A stretch of 64,000 nt of DNA from Bacteroidales bacterium M8 (GTDB taxonomy: Bacteria; Bacteroidota; Bacteroidia; Bacteroidales; Muribaculaceae): assembly GCA_001689495.1 (NCBI GenBank), contig LUJS01000043.1:29328-93327 (forward strand), in the 5' to 3' direction. A program made the position numbers and the translations under genes. Shown in pieces: positions 7,755-14,707 of the stretch. The notes beneath the pieces are model-generated. The model saw nothing but the letters and a program-made list of their open reading frames with translations, searched no databases and was not told where the DNA came from. Positions within the stretch are counted from its first letter, which is position 1. Every line of letters starts with the position of its first letter.

Positions 7755-8579
7755 TTATTTCTGTCTGACAAAGTTGATGGGGTTGGATGTCTCGAGGTCG
7801 ATGTCGGTGACGTTGTCGTCGGGATTCCAGACGAGGGTGCCGATGTTGGCGCGCTTGAGGCGCAGTCTTGCCTTGTTGCCCTTGGACACGCCGTCTATGG
7901 CGAGTGTGTCGATGACGGACTCGGGCGTGGTGCAGGTGACCGTAAACTTGCCCGACACGCCGCGCAGGTTGGCCATGTCGACCGTCGAGGCATCGAGCTT
8001 GAGCTCGTTCATGGTGCCGGCTGAGTTGCGGAGCGAGCCAATCGTGCAGACGTTGAGCACGAGGCGGTCGGGGGCGCTGACGGCAAACGTCTTGGCCCTG
8101 ACCGAATCGAGATAGAGCGTGTGGCCGGTGACGGATACCCTGTTCACCATGCCGCGCGGCACGATGACGGTGGCGAGCATGTAGTCTTCGGTGCTCACCC
8201 TCAGGCCATAGAGGTCGGCTATGGCCTCGCGGTTCACCCTGAGGTCAAGGGTGCCGTCGGCCACCGAACTCAGCAGCAGCGGCTGCCACTGCGCCCTCGT
8301 CATGAGCCACGGGCGCGTGGCGGTGTCGCTCTCGCACACGGCCATGCCCTTGTAGTTGGCAATCTTCACCTTGTCCCCATTGTCGCCGATGACCATGGCG
8401 TCGAATGGTGGCAGAGGGGTCTTGGTCACCTCGCCCCCTATCGAGGGGATTGCGTAGTCTGCCTCGGCCGTATCGTAGGGCATGGTCTCGGTGTTGTGCA
8501 TATACCATCGCGACAGCGAGAGCACGGCGATGAAGCCCCCCACGATGGCGCCAATCATTATGTATGTCGTCTTTTTCAT
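7755..8579 (-). CDS. Membrane-anchored protein of unknown function (274 aa)
   Basis: Last gene of the ABC-transporter operon, overlapping the GntR stop by four bases (ATGA), so translationally coupled. Residues 7-25 form a single N-terminal membrane anchor (IMIGAIVGGFIAVLSL); the remaining 240 residues are probably periplasmic. The mature part shows short repeats of hydrophobic strands ending in Asp/Asn (LDLRVN, LVLNVCT, ELKLDAS), as in the beta-helical GIN/DUF2807 head domains often coded beside Bacteroidetes ABC operons, but the match is impressionistic. Function unknown; context suggests an accessory to the envelope-stress-type ABC transporter. Confidence 0.75.
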   Translation of the reverse strand: MKKTTYIMIGAIVGGFIAVLSLSRWYMHNTETMPYDTAEADYAIPSIGGEVTKTPLPPFDAMVIGDNGDKVKIANYKGMAVCESDTATRPWLMTRAQWQPLLLSSVADGTLDLRVNREAIADLYGLRVSTEDYMLATVIVPRGMVNRVSVTGHTLYLDSVRAKTFAVSAPDRLVLNVCTIGSLRNSAGTMNELKLDASTVDMANLRGVSGKFTVTCTTPESVIDTLAIDGVSKGNKARLRLKRANIGTLVWNPDDNVTDIDLETSNPINFVRQK

Positions 8580-8950
8580 CTGGATGTTTCGTTTAAGTAT
8601 TTCTCATACCTTTCCTTAAGGTCGTCGGGCGTCACGCCCAGCAGGTTGAGGCGGCGGTATATGTCGGCCATCTCCTCGCCCAAGAATGACTCGCGGCTCA
8701 TGGCTGTGATGCGGTCGCGCGCCCCCTCGGCGATGAAGAAGCCTATGCCGCGGCGGTTGAAGATGATGCCCTCGCACTGCAGGTGCTCATAGCTGCGCAT
8801 CACGGTGTTGGCGTTGACCTGTAGTGTGGCGGCATAGTCGCGCACCGACGGTATGCGGTCGCCCTCGTCGTGCGTTCCGCCCATCACGTCGTCGCAGATG
8901 CGGTCGGCTATCTGCAGGAAGATGGGTTTGGCGTTCTCCTTGAATAACAT
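8576..8950 (-). CDS. GntR-family regulator, YtrA subfamily (124 aa)
   Basis: Short DNA-binding repressor. The winged helix of GntR proteins spans residues 10-75 (KPIFLQIADRICDDVM, DRIPSVRDYAATLQVNANTVMRSYEHL, GIIFNRRGIGFF). The C-terminal tail is only about 45 residues and helical, too short for a ligand-binding FadR or UTRA domain, which defines the YtrA subfamily. Members are usually coded inside the ABC-transporter operon they repress, as here (permease upstream by four bases, anchored protein downstream by overlap). A pseudo-palindrome with GTGTA and TACAC ends sits in the operon promoter (10609-10630), the likely autoregulatory operator. The inducer cannot be told; in Gram-positives such operons respond to cell-wall antibiotics. 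Confidence 0.9.
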   Translation of the reverse strand: MLFKENAKPIFLQIADRICDDVMGGTHDEGDRIPSVRDYAATLQVNANTVMRSYEHLQCEGIIFNRRGIGFFIAEGARDRITAMSRESFLGEEMADIYRRLNLLGVTPDDLKERYEKYLNETSR

Positions 8951-8954
8951 AGGC

Positions 8955-9752
8955 TTACCATCGGTTTATGATCTCGGCCTCGCGAAAACGCATGTAGGCG
9001 AGCGTGTAGTTGAACAGTATGACTATCGCCGAGAAGATGCCTATCGGCAGCGACGGGTCGTGAAATCCGACAGGAATCTGCTGATGGTCGAACATGAAGC
9101 TGATGTACTGGACGAAACCGGTTGTCATGTACACGACCCATATCAACCAGACCGTGGCCAGAGTCTTGAGGAAGTGGTGGTTGCTCCAGACCACGGCGCC
9201 GAGCAGGAAGAACGACTGCTGGGTCAGGAACGTCAACAGTAGTATCCACAACATATTGTCGGGGAGTCCCAAGACTCCCGGCTCACCCTTGAGTATCTCC
9301 CACCAGTCCATGAACTCGGCCGGACACCATAGGACATATCGGGTCATGAGCACCCTGCAGGCATCGGCCAGAACGGCACTCGCAAAGCCCCAGACTATGA
9401 ACAGCGGCACCACGGCCAGCCATCGCATCAGGAATTGCTCGAACTGCGAGGCGGGACAGGTGAGCGTGGCGAGGGCCGTGGTCGGCTTGCCCAGCGACTT
9501 GAACGCCGACGAGGTCATCACCAGCCCCCAGATGGCAAATATCACCACGAACCATCCGGTCTCGGTGGGTTGCGGAATGTGCAGCCCGAATCTGCTTTCG
9601 CGGGCGTACGAGAGGCCGCACATCAGTGCCACGGCTATGAACACGGCCGTGAGCGACAGTGAGGTGAGCAGTAGGGAGCGGCGCTGCTCGATGAAGTATT
9701 TGTTGCACAGCCGGCCGAATCTGGCGGGGCTGAATATCCGGTCTGAACTCAT
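8955..9752 (-). CDS. ABC-2-type permease (265 aa)
   Basis: Inner-membrane subunit partnering the ATPase coded just upstream, whose stop it overlaps by four bases (ATGA). Six hydrophobic segments can be seen, starting near residues 27-47 (LLLTSLSLTAVFIAVALM), 68-85 (WFVVIFAIWGLVM), 110-130, 170-190, 195-215 and 235-255. The pattern (cytoplasmic N-terminus, SAFKSLGKPTTALATLTCPAS loop) resembles small Bacteroidetes ABC-2 permeases of antimicrobial-resistance or export systems. Substrate unknown. Confidence 0.8.
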   Translation of the reverse strand: MSSDRIFSPARFGRLCNKYFIEQRRSLLLTSLSLTAVFIAVALMCGLSYARESRFGLHIPQPTETGWFVVIFAIWGLVMTSSAFKSLGKPTTALATLTCPASQFEQFLMRWLAVVPLFIVWGFASAVLADACRVLMTRYVLWCPAEFMDWWEILKGEPGVLGLPDNMLWILLLTFLTQQSFFLLGAVVWSNHHFLKTLATVWLIWVVYMTTGFVQYISFMFDHQQIPVGFHDPSLPIGIFSAIVILFNYTLAYMRFREAEIINRW

Positions 9753-10603
9753 ATCTTATCGTTTTGGGTTGAGAATATGCGTCGTGTCTCGTCGGGGCGG
9801 TTGGTGGCGAGGGTGAAGAGCATCTCGATGTCGACATCGGTCTCGATGCCGTCGGCGTTTGGCACGATGATGTCGGTGCCTCCGAGCGAGGGGCGTGCAA
9901 GGAGTGCCCCCGCGATCTCGGCGGGATTGTCGGTGGTGACGAACTTGAGCCGCTCGGACACTCCGGCCATGCTGCAGTCCAGCAGCACGCGGGTGTCGTC
10001 CATGATGACGACATGGTCCAGCAGTCTGTCTATGTCCCTGACCTGATGGGTCGAGATGATGATGGCCTTGTCGTCGGTCATGTTCCCTGCGATGAAGCGC
10101 CTGAAAGCCTCCTTGCCGGGTATGTCGAGGCCGTTGGTGGGCTCGTCCATAAGCAGCAGCGATGTGTTGCAGGCAAGGGCGAAGCTCATGAACACCTTCT
10201 TTTTCTGGCCCATCGACAGACGCCCGAGGTTGACGTCGGTGGTCATGCCGAATGTCTCGAGGTGGCGGGCCATGTCCTCGGTCGAGAACTGCGGATAGAG
10301 CGGCGCGTTGGCCTTGACATAATCCCGGAGCCTTATCTGCGGCAGGTCGAGCACCTCGGGCACAATGAATATGTCTGACAAAGTCTCGGGCAGACGGCGA
10401 CGGGTGTCGATGCCCTTGAACAACACCTTACCCTTGCCCGGGGTCAGAGCGCCCGCCATCAGGCAGAGCAGTGTGGACTTGCCTACGCCGTTGCGCCCCA
10501 GCAAACCGTAGACCCCGCCGGCATTGATGGTCAGCGAGAAGTCCTGAAGCACCGGTTGTCCCTTGCGCTTGTACGAGAATGTGAGATTGTTTACTTCAAG
10601 CAT
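9749..10603 (-). CDS. ABC transporter ATP-binding protein (284 aa)
   Basis: Nucleotide-binding subunit of an export-type ABC transporter. Walker A GRNGVGKS (residues 36-43), a Q-loop region, signature LSMGQKK, Walker B LLLMDEP with the following TNGLD, and the H-loop in IIISTHQ are all present, so it should be active. LSMGQ in place of LSGGQ is typical of ABC-2/CcmA-like exporters. It is the first gene of a four-gene operon (ATPase, permease, GntR regulator, anchored protein) with overlapping ends throughout, and a consensus promoter with operator lies immediately upstream. The gene set matches YtrA-regulated transporters, whose known relatives deal with cell-envelope stress. Confidence 0.95.
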   Translation of the reverse strand: MLEVNNLTFSYKRKGQPVLQDFSLTINAGGVYGLLGRNGVGKSTLLCLMAGALTPGKGKVLFKGIDTRRRLPETLSDIFIVPEVLDLPQIRLRDYVKANAPLYPQFSTEDMARHLETFGMTTDVNLGRLSMGQKKKVFMSFALACNTSLLLMDEPTNGLDIPGKEAFRRFIAGNMTDDKAIIISTHQVRDIDRLLDHVVIMDDTRVLLDCSMAGVSERLKFVTTDNPAEIAGALLARPSLGGTDIIVPNADGIETDVDIEMLFTLATNRPDETRRIFSTQNDKI

Positions 10604-10608
10604 TTAAT

Positions 10609-10630
10609 GTGTATTAGTATTATAGTACAC
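10609..10630. promoter_or_regulatory. Probable GntR/YtrA operator
   Basis: A 22-bp pseudo-palindrome: half-sites GTGTA and TACAC separated by 12 bases with a symmetric core (TA, AT and TA pairs at matching distances). It sits between the promoter -7 box (10633-10640) and the ATPase start codon, ideal for repression. As I recall, B. subtilis YtrA sites have the same GTGTA / TACAC halves. Confidence 0.7.
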
Positions 10631-10632
10631 CG

Positions 10633-10663
10633 CAAAGGTATGCGTATTTTTCGAAATTGCAAA
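10633..10663 (-). promoter_or_regulatory. Promoter of the ABC/GntR operon
   Basis: Minus strand TTTG (10660-10663), 19 bases, TACCTTTG (10633-10640): an exact fit to the Bacteroidetes consensus. The likely start point falls within the operator. Confidence 0.8.
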
Positions 10664-10703
10664 ATTTTTCGGGCAAAAAAATGCTTGGGTGTCAAATTTT
10701 TAG

Positions 10704-10711
10704 TATATTTG
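10704..10711 (+). promoter_or_regulatory. Promoter -7 box for the TonB-domain protein
   Basis: TATATTTG, 19 bases before the start codon at 10731. The -33 element is not clear (CTTG at 10684-10687). Confidence 0.5.
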
Positions 10712-10730
10712 CCCGAAAGGAATCAAAATT

Positions 10731-11372
10731 ATGAAGACAGCCAATCTTTTGTTGCTTTTTGCAGCCATGCATGTCGGCACCGTCAGCGCCGCCGACACTT
10801 GTGCCGCCGACACCATTCCGGTCATGGAGCTGCGTTATCCCCTCACGGAGAACGATTGCAATGACTCGTTCATCTATCTCAACGACCGGTATTATTCGAA
10901 CGGGTATGCCAAGGACATCGACTCACATTCCATAGAGAAAATCGAGATCAAGCCTGACCAATATGGCAACAAGGCCATCTTCATGACCATGCCACAGGCC
11001 GTGGTCGACTCATTGTTCGCCGCCCGCGAGGCCGCATCCCGCGGCGTGTTTGGCGAGTATCCTTACCCCCGTTGGGAGTTCCCCGGCGGAAACGGCAAGC
11101 TGGTTGAATGGCTCAACGAGAACATCCGCTATCCCGAGGGCTTCACCGGGAGCAAGCGAGTGATGGTGGATGCCAAGATGCAGACAGACGGGACCGTCGT
11201 GTTCCGGAAAATCGCACGCGGAGGCGAGAACGAGGCACTGAACAAGGAGGCCGAGCGCCTCATAGGCATAATGCCCAAGTTCAGGGTCAAATACTATCTC
11301 CCCGAAAAGAAGCCCTTCAACATCATCATTCCCATCACCTTCACCGCCCCCGGCACGGTGTTCATAAGATAG
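10731..11372 (+). CDS. Exported protein with a TonB C-terminal domain (213 aa)
   Basis: The C-terminal 90 residues look like the TonB C-terminal domain that touches TonB boxes of outer-membrane receptors: FPGGNGKLVEWLNENIRYP, then VDAKMQTDGTVVFRKI and a closing FTAPGTVFIR. Unlike true TonB it lacks a proline-rich spacer, and its N-terminus (MKTANLLLLFAAM...VSA-AD) reads as a cleavable signal peptide, not as a long-lived membrane anchor. The middle (residues 30-110) has no known motif. It may thus be a soluble periplasmic adaptor, decoy or envelope protein rather than an energy transducer. Its stop lies four bases from the convergent GH51 stop. It has its own promoter, divergent from the ABC operon. 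Confidence 0.8.
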   Translation: MKTANLLLLFAAMHVGTVSAADTCAADTIPVMELRYPLTENDCNDSFIYLNDRYYSNGYAKDIDSHSIEKIEIKPDQYGNKAIFMTMPQAVVDSLFAAREAASRGVFGEYPYPRWEFPGGNGKLVEWLNENIRYPEGFTGSKRVMVDAKMQTDGTVVFRKIARGGENEALNKEAERLIGIMPKFRVKYYLPEKKPFNIIIPITFTAPGTVFIR

Positions 11373-11376
11373 CAGG

Positions 11377-13815
11377 TCACCTCACCCTCATCACCGCGAA
11401 GGAGTAGGGTGGCAGGGTGACATGGGGCAGGGTGAGGGTTGTCTCGGTGGGGATGGCCTTGCTGTCGGCGGGGTGGCCGGTGAGGATAGTGGCCCTGACG
11501 CTGCCGGCCCTGATGCCGAGGGGCGAGAGGTCTATGTCGCCGCGCGCCTCGACGGGGAGCAGGTTCACGATCTTGACGATATGTTCGCCCGTTGCCTCGT
11601 CGCGTGTCACGGACATGCCCACGCGGCGGGTCACGTCGTCGTTGTCGCTGTCGACCTTGAGGGGAGCGGGGATGTAGCGCGTGCCGGCATTGTTGCCGAA
11701 GAGCCGCTGCACGTGATAGTCTACGGTGGGCTTGACCGAGTCGTTGGTGAAGTATATCAGGTCGGGACGCCACTGCGTGTGCCCCTCCTTGGCCAGCAGC
11801 GGCGCGTATGACGTCATATCGACCACGTCGCCGTTGCGCTCTACCGAGGTCAGGTACAGCGCCTCGGCCAGCGCCGTCTCGACATTGCTCGGGCGTCCGG
11901 GCAGATGCGCCGCATATTCGCCCAGATATACCTTGGTGCCGCCGCGGCGATAGCCGTCATAATAGTCCTGATTGTGTATCATCCACGCGGGGTCGACATA
12001 ATAGTGCTCGTCGACCATCGGAATCTCCAGCTTCTCGGCCAGTCGCCAACCGGCGTCATAGTCCGAGCCCTCGTAAAATGGGCCGACGGTGCCCACGACC
12101 GTAATCTCGGGGTAGCGGGCGCGAATGGAATCGTAAATCATGCGGAATCGGGGCTCGAACACCTCGGAGATAAGATCCTCGTTGCCGATGCCGAGATACT
12201 TGAGGTTGAACGGCTCGGGGTGTCCCGCCTCGGCGCGACGTGCGCCCCACTCGGTTGTGACGTCGCCGTTGGCATATTCTATCAGGTCGAGCACATCCCG
12301 GATGTATGCGTCCATCTCGTCCATCGGAATGCCGCACTGCTGACCGAGGGCCGTGAGGGGATGGTCTGAATGGTGCGACACCATGCTCGAGTTCTGGCAG
12401 GGCACGCCTGCGGCAAGCACGGGGAGGGGCTCGGCGCCGAGATCCTCGCAAAACAGGAAGTATTCGTGGTATCCCAGACCGCGTGTCTGGTGATAGTTCC
12501 ATAGGTTGCGCAGCGGTTTGCGGGCCTCGAGGGGACCGACGGAGCCTTTCCAGTCATAGATGTTGTCTATGCCGTTGCCGTGGGCCACGCAGCCGCCCGG
12601 AAAGCGCACGAACTTTGGTTTGAGGTCGGCGAGGGTCTGCGCCAGATCGGCCCTGAGGCCGTTGTGGCGCCCGTGGAATGTCTTTTCTGGGAACAGCGAC
12701 ACCATGTCGACGTCGGCATCGGTCGCTTTGGGGAACATCAGGTTGAGACGGGCACCGGATACGCTGTGCTTGGCCCGGAGCGTGGCCGTACAGTGCTGCC
12801 AGCCGTCCGCGCCTTTGGCTTTAATGGTGCCCGAGGCCACGGTCCTGCCGTCGGGGTCTGTCAGCGTCACGGCCACCCTGAGCGGGCGCGGAGTGCGCAG
12901 GGCCACGTCGAGCAGGTATCTGTCACCTTTTTTCAGCGACATGCCGTCATATCCGGCGTTGGTCAGCGTCACCTCGCCGTCGATGGACATATAGTGCGGA
13001 TTGTTGGGGTGTATGGGCGCCGCCGAGTCTATTGCGGCCGTGCCCGCTCCGGCCGTGGCCCACGAGTGTGTCGCGCACCATTCGGGGTCGCCCTTGCGGT
13101 CGGATGGGGTGTATTCGAAGTCGCGGTTCTGCACCAGCTCGGCATACAGTCCGCCGTCGGCGGCATAGTTGATGTCCTCGAAGAATATGCCTATCAGCTT
13201 GTCCGTGATGGGATAAGCCTTGTCTGGCTGTGCGGTGGCCGAGAATGTGACCGGGCCGAGCCCCGCAAACCGCCTGCCGTCATCCACGGCGTGCTGCGAA
13301 TGACGCGCACCGAGGGCGTTGCGCTCGGCGACAAACCTCTCGAGGCGGCGAGCGAAATCATCTGAGATCTCCTGACGGTATCCCCTGACCATCGCCCCAT
13401 CAATGACGGTCGAGTCGGGCGTGACGGGCGACAGCGGACGCATGTCGCGCGGCAGGTCGTGGGGACTGGCGAAATATCTCTGCGGCTGCCACTTCCGCAG
13501 GTCGGGCGACACGGCCACGGCGGTCACCGCCCCGTCGGCAGTCGCCGTCCAGACACATGTCCACATCGAGTCGGCGGCGTTGACGAACAGGCGTGGCGAG
13601 AACATCTTCTTTCCTTCGCCCCACGGGCCGAAGTCCGAGCTGACAAAGTTGAACTTCTCGCCCAGCGGACGCCACTCCTCACCCACGGCATCGCGCAGGG
13701 CCAGACGCAGGCCCGACCTGCCGTCGGGTGTCGAATATGAGAAAAGCTCCCCGGCCGTCGAGCCGAAAGCGGCGAGCGAGGCGACCAATATCGCCAATAT
13801 ATGTCTGTATTTCAT
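11377..13815 (-). CDS. GH51 alpha-L-arabinofuranosidase with extra N-terminal domain (812 aa)
   Basis: Secreted retaining hydrolase removing terminal arabinofuranose from arabinan, arabinogalactan or RG-I side chains. Signal peptide residues 1-21 (MKYRHILAILVASLAAFGSTAG); the in-frame ATG at 13848 would bury this and is rejected. Residues about 25-170 form a beta-propeller-like segment (SPRLFVNAADSMW, TAVAVSPDLRKWQPQRYF) of the GH43-like type often fused before GH51. The catalytic module follows, with FFEDINYAADGGLYAELVQNR, acid/base Glu546 in GIGNEDL and nucleophile Glu633 in YLGEYA, then the C-terminal beta-sandwich. It lies downstream of the GH2 gene, separated by a toxin-antitoxin pair; the two hydrolases would act on arabinogalactan-like side chains. 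Confidence 0.92.
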   Translation of the reverse strand: MKYRHILAILVASLAAFGSTAGELFSYSTPDGRSGLRLALRDAVGEEWRPLGEKFNFVSSDFGPWGEGKKMFSPRLFVNAADSMWTCVWTATADGAVTAVAVSPDLRKWQPQRYFASPHDLPRDMRPLSPVTPDSTVIDGAMVRGYRQEISDDFARRLERFVAERNALGARHSQHAVDDGRRFAGLGPVTFSATAQPDKAYPITDKLIGIFFEDINYAADGGLYAELVQNRDFEYTPSDRKGDPEWCATHSWATAGAGTAAIDSAAPIHPNNPHYMSIDGEVTLTNAGYDGMSLKKGDRYLLDVALRTPRPLRVAVTLTDPDGRTVASGTIKAKGADGWQHCTATLRAKHSVSGARLNLMFPKATDADVDMVSLFPEKTFHGRHNGLRADLAQTLADLKPKFVRFPGGCVAHGNGIDNIYDWKGSVGPLEARKPLRNLWNYHQTRGLGYHEYFLFCEDLGAEPLPVLAAGVPCQNSSMVSHHSDHPLTALGQQCGIPMDEMDAYIRDVLDLIEYANGDVTTEWGARRAEAGHPEPFNLKYLGIGNEDLISEVFEPRFRMIYDSIRARYPEITVVGTVGPFYEGSDYDAGWRLAEKLEIPMVDEHYYVDPAWMIHNQDYYDGYRRGGTKVYLGEYAAHLPGRPSNVETALAEALYLTSVERNGDVVDMTSYAPLLAKEGHTQWRPDLIYFTNDSVKPTVDYHVQRLFGNNAGTRYIPAPLKVDSDNDDVTRRVGMSVTRDEATGEHIVKIVNLLPVEARGDIDLSPLGIRAGSVRATILTGHPADSKAIPTETTLTLPHVTLPPYSFAVMRVR

Positions 13816-13897
13816 GGTGCGGGTATTAATGACGTGGGGACGATACAAGGAGACCGAAAGAATACATGATCGTCGTGGCAGCTAATGGCTTGCCATG

Positions 13898-14161
13898 TTA
13901 AACCGTGATTATGGATTTGCCGAAATATGTGGAGAGCATGGCGAGGGTTGAGATGTTGAAGTTGTACTGTCCGCTGAGCCATTGGGTGATTTCACTCGGA
14001 CGACGGCCCAATGCATCGGCAAACTGTTTCTTGGACAGTCCGCGCTCTTGCATCAGGTCATATATGCGGTCGGATATTGCAAAGCTGAGTCTTGCACTCT
14101 CTCTTTCTTCCTCAGGTATTTCCGCAAACAGGCGAGGGAGTAGGTCTAAGTTCTCTTTCAT
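13898..14161 (-). CDS. HigA-like antitoxin, XRE family (87 aa)
   Basis: Small DNA-binding antitoxin. Residues 25-80 carry a helix-turn-helix (RIYDLMQERGLSKKQFADALG-RRPSEITQWLSG) and end in the typical short tail STYFGKSIITV. The start codon overlaps the toxin stop by four bases (ATGA), giving translational coupling. The toxin-first order is typical of HigBA modules. Members usually bind their own promoter through this domain. Confidence 0.85.
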   Translation of the reverse strand: MKENLDLLPRLFAEIPEEERESARLSFAISDRIYDLMQERGLSKKQFADALGRRPSEITQWLSGQYNFNISTLAMLSTYFGKSIITV

Positions 14162-14628
14162 AGCTCAAAAGTTTTATCCGTGTCTATTATATTCTCGGTT
14201 ATCACTACCGAACCGTCCTTGATGCCGGATTTGAGTAATTCCTCGAACTTTTGCAGGGTTACGACGTATCCCTGAAGCTCATTGTCTTCCTCATAAGTCC
14301 GGGTTGTCTTTACGCCCCCGTTGCCGAGAATTATTATCTTGTCCGACAGCCGCAGGGCATAGAGGCGCAGTTTGGATCGTAAGGTCGGGAGTGCCACAAC
14401 CGAATCGCGCATCTTACCCTCGTTGCGGAAGTAGCGCTCAAGAGCTCCGCGCTCAATTATCTGCTCGACATATCGTATAATGGCACGATAATCGGCATTT
14501 AACTGAGAATCCTCTCTGAATTTGGCGACAAATTTGTTGAACTCATCCAATTCATCACCGAGGAACCGAATGGTATAGACAGTACACTTGTCGCTGTTGT
14601 TAAGGAGTATGAGTTCGACTTCGCTCAT
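14158..14628 (-). CDS. HigB/Gp49-like toxin (156 aa)
   Basis: Probable RelE-superfamily mRNA interferase of the phage Gp49-like (HigB-type, DUF891) group. Visible pieces are FVAKFREDSQLNADYRAIIRYVEQI, a basic stretch around RGALERYFRNEGKMRDSVVALPTLRSKLRLYALRLSDKIIIL, and the late GNGGVKTTRTYEE that corresponds to the family's GF-KK-T segment. I chose the ATG at 14628 (MSEVELIL): the farther ATG at 14661 falls on the -7 promoter box. Some features, such as length 156, exceed the usual 100-120 residues. The AT-richer composition and position between two glycosidase genes suggest insertion. Confidence 0.8.
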   Translation of the reverse strand: MSEVELILLNNSDKCTVYTIRFLGDELDEFNKFVAKFREDSQLNADYRAIIRYVEQIIERGALERYFRNEGKMRDSVVALPTLRSKLRLYALRLSDKIIILGNGGVKTTRTYEEDNELQGYVVTLQKFEELLKSGIKDGSVVITENIIDTDKTFEL

Positions 14629-14658
14629 GTTTAGTATCTTGTGTTTGATATTATAACG

Positions 14659-14666
14659 CAAAGATA
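14659..14666 (-). promoter_or_regulatory. Promoter -7 box of the toxin-antitoxin pair
   Basis: TATCTTTG on the minus strand, about 30 bases before the toxin ATG at 14628. It shows the pair has its own promoter and is not only read through from GH2. Confidence 0.6.
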
Positions 14667-14707
14667 CGATAAAAATTTCACTTTTTGCACTCTGTCAATA
14701 CTCTATG

